Shown here: positions 43,045 through 55,000 of the stretch, piece by piece
How positions within the stretch are numbered: the first letter of the stretch is position 1
Layout: each line of letters opens with the position of its first letter
NCBI GenBank assembly: GCA_000149265.1
Contig: CH003336.1
Location: forward strand, 549,563-613,562
From: Ciona savignyi
Lineage: Eukaryota; Chordata; Ascidiacea; Phlebobranchia; Cionidae
DNA: 64,000 nt
Direction: 5' to 3'
Made by a program: the position numbers and the translations under genes
The notes under the pieces: model-generated
What the model saw: the letters and a program-made list of their open reading frames with translations, nothing else
What the model was told of the DNA's origin: nothing
Databases searched by the model: none

Positions 43045-46000
43045 CTGTAAGATGGCGAGGGCGGGAAATCGGGCTGACTTCGAGATTTTTGGAAATCTGC
43101 CAATTTACACTCAAGTTTTTATCGAGCGTCAGATAATAAAACGGACTTTTAAATACAACAGGAATAGCTAGAAATAAAAGGAAAAGTTATGGATATCTCA
43201 GTACAAGAAATATAGTTAGAAACGATTAAAACAGGACAAACCATACTAAATTGTCCTTTTTTTATCGAGCGTCAGCTAATAATACGTACCTTGAGTACAA
43301 AAAATATAGTTAAAAACAACGGAAATAGTTAGAAATACTAGGAATAGTTTGAAGAATAAAACACGGACGAACCATAACCACTTGTACTCAAAGGTCGTTC
43401 TTTTCCAGTCCCTCCCGTATTATCCTCGTCGGCTGTCCGAACCTGGTCCTTCAATCTATTGACTTCACGTCTACAAATTGCTTCTTTTGATCGCGCCAGA
43501 GTCAACTCGTCGAAGAGGGTCTGATGCTTCTTTTGAGCTTGTTTTTTCCCCTTCGATGATAAGCAACCAGTTAGAACAAATACGTTTACGCTGCGGTTTC
43601 TTAAACAAATCGCGGGTTTGCTATGGGAAAACTAAAAGGAGGGAAGGCGGGAAGAAGGAAAACTGCACACTAAAATAAAGATTAGGGCATTAGAGTTATT
43701 TTTAAACATGGGGTTGGAGTTAGGGTTAGTTCTTGGGTTAAGATTAGTGTTTAGGGCAGGGTTGAAATTAGTTTCCATAGTTTTAGTGAGCAGTTTCTCT
43801 CCTTCCCTCCTTCCCGCCTTTTAGTGTTGTCCGTATGCTAAGAGAAAGGCGCGCATGTGTTAACCAGTATTAAGAGTGGAATTTTAAAATTACAGTGTTC
43901 ACATACAGTCTCCTATTTGATATCTTGTTATTAATAGTTCGCAAAAAGAGGCACACAGTGTGTATTAGTGCCCATTTCAACAAACAGCAACAAATTCAAC
44001 AAAAAACTGTCCAATTTCAGTCACCTGGAACAAATCGTCGAGTTGTTGGTTTAAGGAAGCTATCTCTTGCTTCAAATAATCGATCTCGGAGCTTTTGACC
44101 CTTAGCATCACCTGTGCACACAAGCGATTTAAGGATTCGACAAAAACAACAACATGAAAGCGTTCAGTTCGGGACAACGTTCAGTTTTACGATTTTTCAG
44201 TTTTTATTCATGAAAACGTTCAGTTTTATAATTTTTTTCAGTTTTTATTCAATAAAAGGTTCAGTTTTATGAAAACCTTCAGTTTTTTCGACAAAAACAA
44301 CACCATAAAAACGTTCAAGTAGATATTTGGTGGTGGTTTTGTGAAGGAGGAACGCGTTAAACAAGAAACAATGTTTAATTGTGTTACATGGGCAGGTAGA
44401 ACGAAAACCAAGGTAACAAGTCCAACAAAATACCTGTAGTTGGTACAGGTCGCCTGCTTGCTGTTCGTCTGTCTTACCCGGCGCTGGGTGGACTGACTGC
44501 AGGTTTCCCTGGGAATTGGACAGTGTTAGTTTCATAGTTATAAAGTCAAAGAACACATGTCATATCGAATGAACAAAATGCTGGCAGTATGCTGTGATAT
44601 GGGTAAGTGGATTGCCTTGATATAAAGTGGTTAAAAGTCGGTTAAGTGTGGATAAATATGTTTTTTTTTGGCAGTGAGTGTGGAAAACATGGTATTTTGG
44701 GAAATGAGTGTAGAAAAATGTTAGATTTCGGCAGTGAATGTGGAAAAAGCTTCAATTTTTGGGTAGTGAGTGTGAAAAATATGGTATTTTGGGCAATGAG
44801 TGTGGAAAAATATGGGAGTTAGGCAACGACATTCCACTTACATGCATATTGTCCGTGAGCTCGGCATTTCTCGCTTTGATGCGCTTGTTTTCACGCTCCA
44901 GTGCTCGCAGGGCGTCGTCTGCTTTCTCTATCTGCTCCAGCGAACTTGCGAGTTCGATACACTTCCTGGAGTAGTGCCCTGAAAGTGTCTGCAAAACAAT
45001 GGGGCTATATGACGCGCGACATTTCTAATTGCAAGCGTCAAAGGAATATCGATCCACCCAAGCAAACGTCACGACTTTGTTATTTTTTTTAATTAAATCA
45101 ATTTCGTTACCTCGAGTTCAGCGTTAAGATTTTCAACGTCCATCTGCACGAGATCACTCTTGGAGGTGGAGTCGGGTCGTTTTGCCTCTATTCTCTCCTG
45201 CAGTGTTGCCAGTTCTTCCTCGTGGTGCTGAGTGGAATATGTGGAACATATTACATTGTAAACACTTATATGTGGAATAGGATAAGATATCACCACGCGC
45301 CAAATAAGTTGTCAAGTTGAAAAGCCATATCTGATGAACCTCACACTGTAATAACTCCTGCAACTGAGAATAGGATATTCATGTGTTTATATTTAGAAAA
45401 ACAAAGGGGTTAACACACGTGCAATCGTCAGATCCCCTCGCGCCCATCGTCGGGTTACCGGAGCTATTGCAGTGTGTAGTGTATGATTCACACGTTCCTT
45501 CAAGTTGGTAGCAACCATTAATCCACTGGGCAATGTCCGTTAAGTTCCTTACTCAAGGAAGGACACAACCGACTAGCTAGCGATCAGTTTCGAATCTTAA
45601 ACCTTTTGGTTGAAAGGCGACGCACTTAACCAGCAGACTAACCGACCGGACTAGCGACCACAATACATAACAACGTAAACACCCTCTTATTTATCGACAA
45701 TAACATTGTCTTTGAGATATTTATCACAATTTCATAGCTTAGACTGATTACCCACGACTGGGTGCGATTGGTCTTGGCCGCAACTTATGATAAGCGCGTT
45801 GTAGTGAATGCACTATACATGTACGTGGTATATAACTTCCATGGAACCGACTGTTTATATGTAATCGCACAGCAACAAGCGATGACCTATGCACCGTGTT
45901 CTTATCTAGCGAGCATATTCAGCGTGACGATAGAACAGGAAAACATGTTAAGCGTAACGCGCAATACGCTACCTTCACTGAATAGTGAATATAAGAGCAG

Positions 46001-49000
46001 ATCCGACAAGGGGGGTTCGCCGGTTAATATATAAAGACAAACATTAAAAGGAGGGAAAGCGGGAAGGAGGAGAACTGCTCCCCACAACTACGGAAACTAA
46101 TTTAAACCCTGCACTATACACTAATCTTAACCTCAGAACTAACCCTTACTTCAACCCCATGTTTAAAACTAACTCTAATGCCCAAATATTTATTTTAGTG
46201 TGCAGTTTCCCCCTTCCCACTTTCCCCCTTTTAGTTTTCCCCCGATTATACAATTGATCGGCATTCTCCAGTGCGCGCATGAGATAACTTGATGTATTTA
46301 GAGGGAATTTATCATTTTAATCAAATTTTAAAAATAATTCGATTTTTACTGCAGTTTTTATTCGGTGCATTTTAGCGTGTAATAGGATTTGGTATTGCGT
46401 TCGACATATTGTTTACCGCATATTAATATCCATATTTGGATATTGCACAATGTACATGTTTGTTATTGTAAGGAAAGGTCGAAATGTCATTTAGGGAGTT
46501 TAAACACGAGGTATTTTGATATTATCAACCACGAAATAAAATTCATAGTTGGGAAAAATAGTTTTACAACTTCCACCAATTATAACATTTTTAGTTGAAC
46601 TTAGGATAGGATATTCATGTTTATCCCCGTGAATGGGAAAACCAAAGGGGTTAAAACACGGGCAATCGTCAGATCACCTCGCGCCCACCGTCGGGTTACC
46701 GGAGCTATTTACACATTCCAATATCGGTAAAACCCAATTATACGCTGGGTTCAGCCAATGTCCGCAAAGTGCCTTGCCCAAGGACACAACCGACTAGCTA
46801 GCGACCACATTCAAACCTTCCACCCTTCGGCTGAAAGGCGACGTACAAACCCACCAGACTAATCGGTCGGACTTGACGTGTTCGTTTTCTTCAAATTGTG
46901 TTTGTTTTTGTTTTATTGATTATGCTTGACCACCACGCCCGATTATGCAATATATTAAATTAATTATTTTTTATAAATAGACGTGTTTTTTTTAATGAAG
47001 CATGGGCGTACACTGTAATGTGGTTACAATTACATAACGTTTTCGAAGTCGCGATAAAGAACTCACTTTGTAAAACCCATTAATCCGCTGGGTTCAGGCA
47101 ATGTCCGTAAAGTGACTTAATCGAGGCCACAACCGACTTGCTAATCGGTCTGACGAACTTAACGTGTTCGTTTTCGGAATCGCGAAAAAGAACTCACTTT
47201 GCGCATCGCCTCAATAGCGCGCCTAGTGTCTGCTTTGTCCGTTTCAATCTGCTCGTTGAATTCTTCGCGCAGATGGTGGATTTCCCTCTCATGTGCGGCT
47301 GCCATGTCGTCGAGCTGGAAGGAAAACGTGTTTTCAAACTCGACTTAGGGTTATACGAGGGCCAGGGTTATTTGGGGTGTAAGAGTTATATGGTTGGAGT
47401 TATATTGGGTCTGGGTAATATAACCAACGTGAACCTAATATTATATACACCGTTTTCAGTTTTGTTTATTTTTTGTTTCCACGATGAAAACATGAAGGAA
47501 CTTTGTTAAAAAAATGGAAAACGGGAAAAAAACGGCAAAACGATAGTCGTTATAACACGTCTAAAAACCAATCAATTATTAAGTTTTGGTATATTTAGAC
47601 GTGGCCACCAAAACCATTATATTAAACCAAAATGATCAAGTTTCGAGTGCGAAACAGAACTACCACACACTATAGTAGGATATATAGGATAGGATATTCA
47701 TGTTTATACCCGAGAATGGGAAAACCAAAGGGGGTTAACACACGGGCAATCGCCAGATCACCTCGCGCCCACCGTCGGGTTACCGGAGCTATTGCAGCAT
47801 GTTGTATATGATATACACGTTTCTTCAATTTAGCAGAACCCATTAATCCGCTGGGTTCAGGCAATGTCCGTTACGTGCCTTGCCCAAGGACACAACCGAC
47901 TAGCAACAACCAGTTTCGCAACTGCAACCTTTTAATTCAGGCCACGCACTTAACCGCCAGACCAACCGACCGATATGCAGATGTCAAGATACAGCAAAGC
48001 AGAATATTTGGTTCCCTTTAACCTACCTGCTTCGCGTGGGTTTCTTCAATAGATAGAAAGCTCTGATCACACAATTCTTTAATTTCTTCCAGCTGCTTCT
48101 GATAAGATCGATTCTCATGTTCGTCACCTGGTTTCTCTCTCATTATGTCAACCTTAGAGAGAAAGACCCTTAGTTTTAATTTTTGTTAAAAAATATGAGA
48201 CCCTTAATTTTACCTTTTTGTTGTTAAAAAATATGAGACCCTTAGTTTTAGAGAAGGAGAAATATTTAAAGATGTCAAACCTTTAGACAACTTAATCCTA
48301 ACACACTGACCCCACGACTGGTTACAGGAAAAAAACGCCAATTTTCGGAGATTTTAAAAGAATTTTGCATTTACTTACCAAGATACCAGTAAGAATTAAT
48401 TCAAAGACGTTGTCAGTGAAATGAATTGATAAAAAAAATGTATGTGTATATTGACGCGTAGTGCATTGTGTAGTTTGTACGTGCGATACTGTAATGGCGA
48501 ATAAGCGGAGAAAACCAAAAGGAGGGAAAGAGGGAAGGAGGGAAACTGCACACTGAAATAAATATTAGGACATTATAGTTAGTTTTAAACATGAGGTTAG
48601 AGTTGGGGTTAGTTCTGGGGTTGAGATTAGTGTTTAGGGCAGGGTTAAATTAGTTTCCATAGTTTTCGTGAGCAGTTTCCCTCCTTCCCACTTTCCCTTC
48701 TTTTAGTGTTAGGCATCTCATATACGCTTCGCTGAACACGTCGCTACAATATCTTCATAACAAGTAATGCGATATCCATATCAAATATGCATCACCTGTC
48801 CTTCTAAAGAGGTGATGCGCGCCAGGAGGACATCTCTGCTCTCACTCTCTGACGTCATAGAACTCGTTCTTGCGTGGCTCGGAGTGGGAGGAGAATCATC
48901 ACGTTTTGCCAGTTCGGTCTCCCACTGTGTGAATAACATGTTAGGAAGAGGTTACGACCACACCACTGTCAATTGCAATCTCGTTTGACGATATTGCAAA

Positions 49001-52000
49001 AGGGATAAAACGGTTATTGGCCTGATATGTTTGTTTCTGGTATAACTATCCTCGATACAAAGAATTTGATTTAAAAATGTAAAAAATAATAATAAGAAGT
49101 TGGCAGAAAATAATAAAGACTTCAGTTTGTTGCAATTTGAAATGAATCTTTTAAACCAATCCAAGCACCAAATTCATATTACATTTAAACACAATAAAGT
49201 AAGATAGGATATTCATGTTTATCCCCGTGAATAGGAAAACCTAACAGGCAGTCTTTAGATCACAATGGCAAAGTAACACACGGGCAATCGTCAGATCACC
49301 TCGCGCCCACCGTCGGGTTACCGGAGCTGTTGCAGTGTTTGTGTATAATTAAAAAAATCGGCAGAACCCATTAATCCGTTGGGTTTAGACAATGTCCGTT
49401 AAGTGCCTTGCCCAGAACAAAACCGACTTGCTAACCACCAGTTTAGAATCTACAACCCTCCGCCTAATAAACGACGTACTAAACCACCAGACTAATAAGG
49501 TCAAGTATCAACCTGTTGACGTAGTTCTTTGGTCCAAACTTCCTTTTCCCTCGCCAGTTGCTCAGAGTGAAGTTGATCACGAGTTTGCAGCATTCTTTCC
49601 CTCTCCTGCTCAATCATATTCGTGTTTAAGTGGATATTTGTTACATTTCTAAATCTTTTTACACAGTAGCAGTCCTACTTAATAGTCTGTGGGTTGGTGC
49701 GCTGACTTTCGACCGAAGGGTTGTAGATTCGAAACTGGGTCACTAGCTTGTAGGTTGTGTCCATAGGCAAGGCACTTAACGGACATTGCTTGAATCCAAA
49801 GGAACGTGTAAATTCGTACACAATCTAAACGAACATGTGAATCGTACACAATACACTGCAATAGCTCCGGTAACCGGACGATGGGCGCGAGGTGATCTGA
49901 TGATTGCCTGTGTGTTAACCCCCTTGATTATAAACTTGAATATCCTATCCTATCATCGTAATATCACAAAAATCTAGTTTTTTAATAAGCGTGGGTTAAC
50001 ATAGCTATATGTTTCAAATGGTTGAAAACAATTAAACTTCCCAAAAAAGCTACCTCTTTCATGGAGTCGATTTTCTCTTTCATTTTCTCTCTTGCCTGGT
50101 CCTTTGCAGCGAGCTGTAATCTCTCTATCTCCATCTTGTGCTCGGATTTGTTTTGTCGGATGACGTCATCAAAATCACGCTTGAGTGACTCTGCTCTTGA
50201 CTTTGCTTCACGGTTCACTTGTCTTAGCTCGTCTCGATGTTCTGTGAAAATATAGATAACATCCTGCGATATTTTCGTGATTTATTCCCCCAGGTCAGGG
50301 CCAAATATCCATCAAATTTAGGGGGAGTAAGAATTCACTCGCGTGTGGAAGCTCACGCGAATTACGCGAGTGAATCTTTCACACGAGTAACGGAAGTAAT
50401 GATAGACTCTAGTTTTCGGAAGCATTGTGTAAAAAAGCCAATAAACAATCAAATATGTGTATATACCACAGGGCCAAAAGTGGAAACTCAAACGAATAAC
50501 GCGAGTATATCTTTTACAACAATCTGGCATTATGATGCTGTTGTAATTATTATAGAGTCTAGTATTAAGACACGCCCATATGTATAATGAAAACGGTCGC
50601 AATGATGAGGATTTGTTTTTTATTCCCCTATACCTTCATTGAATAGAAACCGGTCGCGGTAAACGTTATTTAGTTTTTTTTTATTTGCGAGAGTAAATCC
50701 CTACTCGCACGGCGTGCGTCACGCGAATAAACACGCGAGTATTATTCGAGCGGATTTTTGGTCCAACACAATAATGCGCCCAACGATATCACACAATAAT
50801 GCGACAATAAACAAGTCTTCTATAGCAAACCACTATATTTTTCAGCAGCTAATCTGGCAAAGTAAATGAAGAGAAGATGTAGTTTAATGCATCGCAATGG
50901 GACATCATGTCCTATGCATATAACTAACGAACGAACAAACAAACGCTAAACTTGTACAGTTGTGTGGCCGATTGGTTAACGCGACCGATACATATACCGA
51001 CTCCTATATAAAAACGTTCCTAGTCACGAGCCCATCTTGGGTTCGAAACTTGGCTCGGTAAAAAAAAACGCTAAACTGCAGCCGCTTGACCCCTAAAACT
51101 AGCGTTAAAAATAGCGAAGTCTCGATCACAACACCCACCGTCTTCGATCCTCTGAATCTCCCTCTCCTGCCTCCCCTCCAACATCTCGATCTCTTTCTTC
51201 TTCTTTTTCTCCATTAGATGGCGCTCTTCATCATGTTCTTTGACGGTTGTCGAGTAACGATCATCCCATTCCACCTGCATCGAACCAAATGAAGACTTTG
51301 AACGAATGGTTAATGTCACCAGGTCATTTATAGAGAATATACAGAGAATATTACAGAGAATAAAATCGTTTGTTTAACAGTTCCAGGGGTCAATGTCACA
51401 TAATTTCTAGTCTCGTAAAAAAATTACCTACTTTAAATCAAACCGGTATCTTTAATACTACAGGATCAGAAGAAACTTCAAATAAAGACTTTGAACGAAT
51501 GGTTAATGCAACCATGCTCATTTACAGAGAATATACAGAGACTTAAATCGAATGTTCAACAGTTCCAGTGGTCAATGTCACAGAATTCGAAACCTGGTCT
51601 CGTAAAAAATATCTACTTTAAATTAAACCGGTATCTCTAATTACTACAGGATCACTTGGAGCATTTGCATTGCTTGGAGGGTTAGAGTTAGGGTTACAGT
51701 TCCAAGCGCTCAATTTAAGCATTCCTGCAGTAATTAGAGGTAACCAAATCAAACAGGTTATAAAGATTCACACAGACTGGAATATCAGAATATTTTGAGA
51801 TTATTTCACGAGACACATGTTTCTTGTAGGTTACAGTGTTTCTTGCAAAACACAATACCTGAATATTATGGGATTATTTCACGAGACTCACCAATTCTTT
51901 CTGGTGTTTTGCTTTCAGCTCGTTAACAGCTCTCTCACATTCCTCTTCCACCTTCTCTAACCTCCGTTGGTAATCCTCTCGGGATTCTTCTCCTTCAATC

Positions 52001-55000
52001 CTGCGTTTTATCGGAACAATTGAGACATTTCGAAATTTGAGACAAATTTTTGAGAAATTTGAGAGAAATTTGAGACAATTGAGATATTTCGAAATTTGAG
52101 ACATTTTAAAATTCTGAAAAAATTTGAGACAAAATTTTTGAGAAATTTGAGACAAATTTGTGAGAAATTTGAGACAATTAAGACATTTCGAAATTTTGTC
52201 GCAATTAACATTCACTAATGTGTAAATAGATGTGAAAAACAGAGTTGCAATTTCTGCACATGCTGCACACATTAATCAACTGGATTAAGATAATGTCCGC
52301 TAAGTCCCTTGCACAAGGACACAACCGATTAAATAGCAGCTAGTTTCAAACCAGCAAACCCTTCGGCTAAAAGTTTTAGTCTGTTATTATTACACAAAGA
52401 GAGAAATTAGCTATTCAGTTGGACTCTTAAAAATTACACAAAAAAGATACTATAACATTTGGTTGGACTCTTATTATTACACATAGAAAGATACTATAAC
52501 ATTTGGTTGGACTCATTAATTACACAAAGAGAGATAATATAACTGTCATTTGGTTTCCGTCTGCTCCCAGGGGCGCGATGTATCCAGCGAAATAATCACC
52601 TGTTTTGTACTTGTATTTGCTGCAGTCTTTGTGTGAGCTCAGTAACATCCCCCATGTATTCCTTTGTCTTTGTATCAAACTGACTTTTCAACGATGACAA
52701 CTCCTTTCGTAGGACAGAGGATTCCTGCGTGATACATCCTGGCTTAATACAGTTGCATGGGAGTATTATACATTTCTTTAAGGATAAATCCGTTGCACCA
52801 TGTATGAATTCTCAAAATAGTGAAATCATCTGCATGATTACATTAGTATGGGTGGGTCCATGGTAGCACTGGAACCAGGAATGTAGGCCATGATACATTA
52901 CATTAGTATGGGTGGGTCCATGGTAGCACTGGTACCAGGAATTTAGGCCATAAAAGGCTCATTACTCCAGCACCCCGAGCTATCATGGATACGGGATATA
53001 GCAGTCAAGTTGCCAGTGTCCTGAAAAAAGCTAACTAAATGCTTGACCAAGATCATCAGATTCTCTGGATGATAGGTACGAAAAAGTTTTTGAAATGTGA
53101 CTGCAAAACCATTCGATTTTACCGGGTTTAGTGATGTTTGTAAAGTATCTAAAAGTCTAAGTGACCAAGTAAAGTATCTAAAAGTCTAAGTGACCAAGTT
53201 TAAGAGGAACTGATATCAACCTGTTCATGTCTACTGTTACACGAGGCAAGTTCTTGCTCGTGTTTGCGCTTCAATCGGGTCAAAGTCTGCTCGGTGTCTT
53301 TGGATAGTTGAGCCCTGGCATTCTCCACCTTTGCGAGATCTTCCATCAGTCTCCCCACCTGGTGATGAGGGAGGTTGGGGAACAATGTAAGAACTGAACG
53401 ATTATCACAGTATGTTTTCAGCGGTCACTCTAATTACTACAGGATCGCAAGGAGCACTTGGGGGGTTAGGGTTCGGGTTAGGGTTCCAAGTGCTCGATTA
53501 AAGCCCCTCAAGCGATCCTGTAGTAATTAGAGGCACCCTGTTGTGTGAGGTTGTGTGTATAAACATAGTGTTGCAGAAGGTTACAAGGTATATTACTGTG
53601 TGTTGTCGGCGGTACCTCTGGTTACTACAGAATTAATTAAAGTTTTTGAAGGGATAGGGTTCCAAGCGCCCCAAGCGATCCTGTAGTAATTAGGGTCCCC
53701 CATTATCTGAGGTTGTGTGTATAAACCTGGTGTTACAGAATCTGTATTGAACCTCGACACCTATGTTTTATACTCAACAGACCAACATATATAAACACAG
53801 ACTTGTTCCAAGAGTCACAAGAAAAAGCCGAGACTAGTTTACCAGATAAATAAAAGCCAACTGACATCCAGTTTTGAATCAGCAACCCTTCGGCTGAAAA
53901 GCGACGCACATACCGACGCACGCACATACATACCCACTAGACCAGTGGTTCTCGATCTTTTTGATCTCATGGCGCACCCGAGACCAATTAAGAAACAAAC
54001 AAGCGCAATTTGCACAGAAATTACTGTTTCTTAAGCGATCTTAAACCCAGCTAACCCCTGTGACCGCGGCGCACCATTTGAGAAGCACTGCACTAGACTA
54101 CTCTGTCGAACAAAAAAAGGCGATCAAACCTTGGTGTTATGGTCCTCGGTGAGCTGACGCAACTTGGACGCCGAAGTTTCTTCCGATGATTTCACCTTGC
54201 TTAACAACGCCTCATAGTGTTTAGATTGATCGGAGACGGCACCTTTTGCTTTCCTCAACTCTTCGTCATAATCATGCCTCAATCTGTGTGAAAATAATGA
54301 TCAAAATCGTGACCAAGGACGAACGGTTTTGGATCATTGCATGGACCTACATTCCACAACATCCATCTTGGACCACTAAGTAAAAAAAGATCAAATCTGA
54401 AAAACACCTCCAATATAGAAGATTTTAAACCTAAAAAACACCTCCAATATTAAAAAAAACCTTTTTTTTATCATTTTACCACCTTATTTTAGGGTAAAAA
54501 CTGTGATATTAAGCTTTATTTCTTCTACACCTGTATTGTCACACTATCAGTGCATACCTGTTTGAAATGTAGATGATTTCTGCTTGTACAATTGCTTCTC
54601 GTGCTACAGTCGACGCGTGCTCCCCTATTTCATTCGGCTGAAGATATCTGCAATAAACATGGAAATTTGTTTCAAAAAAAAAACATGAAAATTGTTTTAA
54701 AAAACATAAAAATTGTTTTAAAAAACTTGAAAATTGTTTAAAAAAACTTGAAAATTGTTTACAAAAACATGAAATTTGTTTAAAAAAACTTGAAAATTGT
54801 TTAAAAAAACTTGAAATTTGTTTACAAAAACAGAANNNNNNNNNNNNNNNNNNNNNNNNNNNNNNNNNNNNNNNNNNNNNNNNNNNNNNNNNNNNNNNNN
54901 NNNNNNNNNNNNNNNNNNNNNNNNNNNNNNNNNNNNNNNNNNNNNNNNNNNNNNNNNNNNNNNNNNNNNNNNNNNNNNNNNNNNNNNNNNNNNNNNNNNN

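Noticed and set aside
43700..43760. TTAGGG-like stretches suggesting telomeric DNA
   Set aside because: They are part of the core of the 200-bp MITE family and recur with it.
45362..45648. ATG-led frames inside SINE copies, for example at 45,370-45,650 and 47,670-47,864
   Set aside because: The same frames recur wherever the SINE is intact; they are repeat translations.
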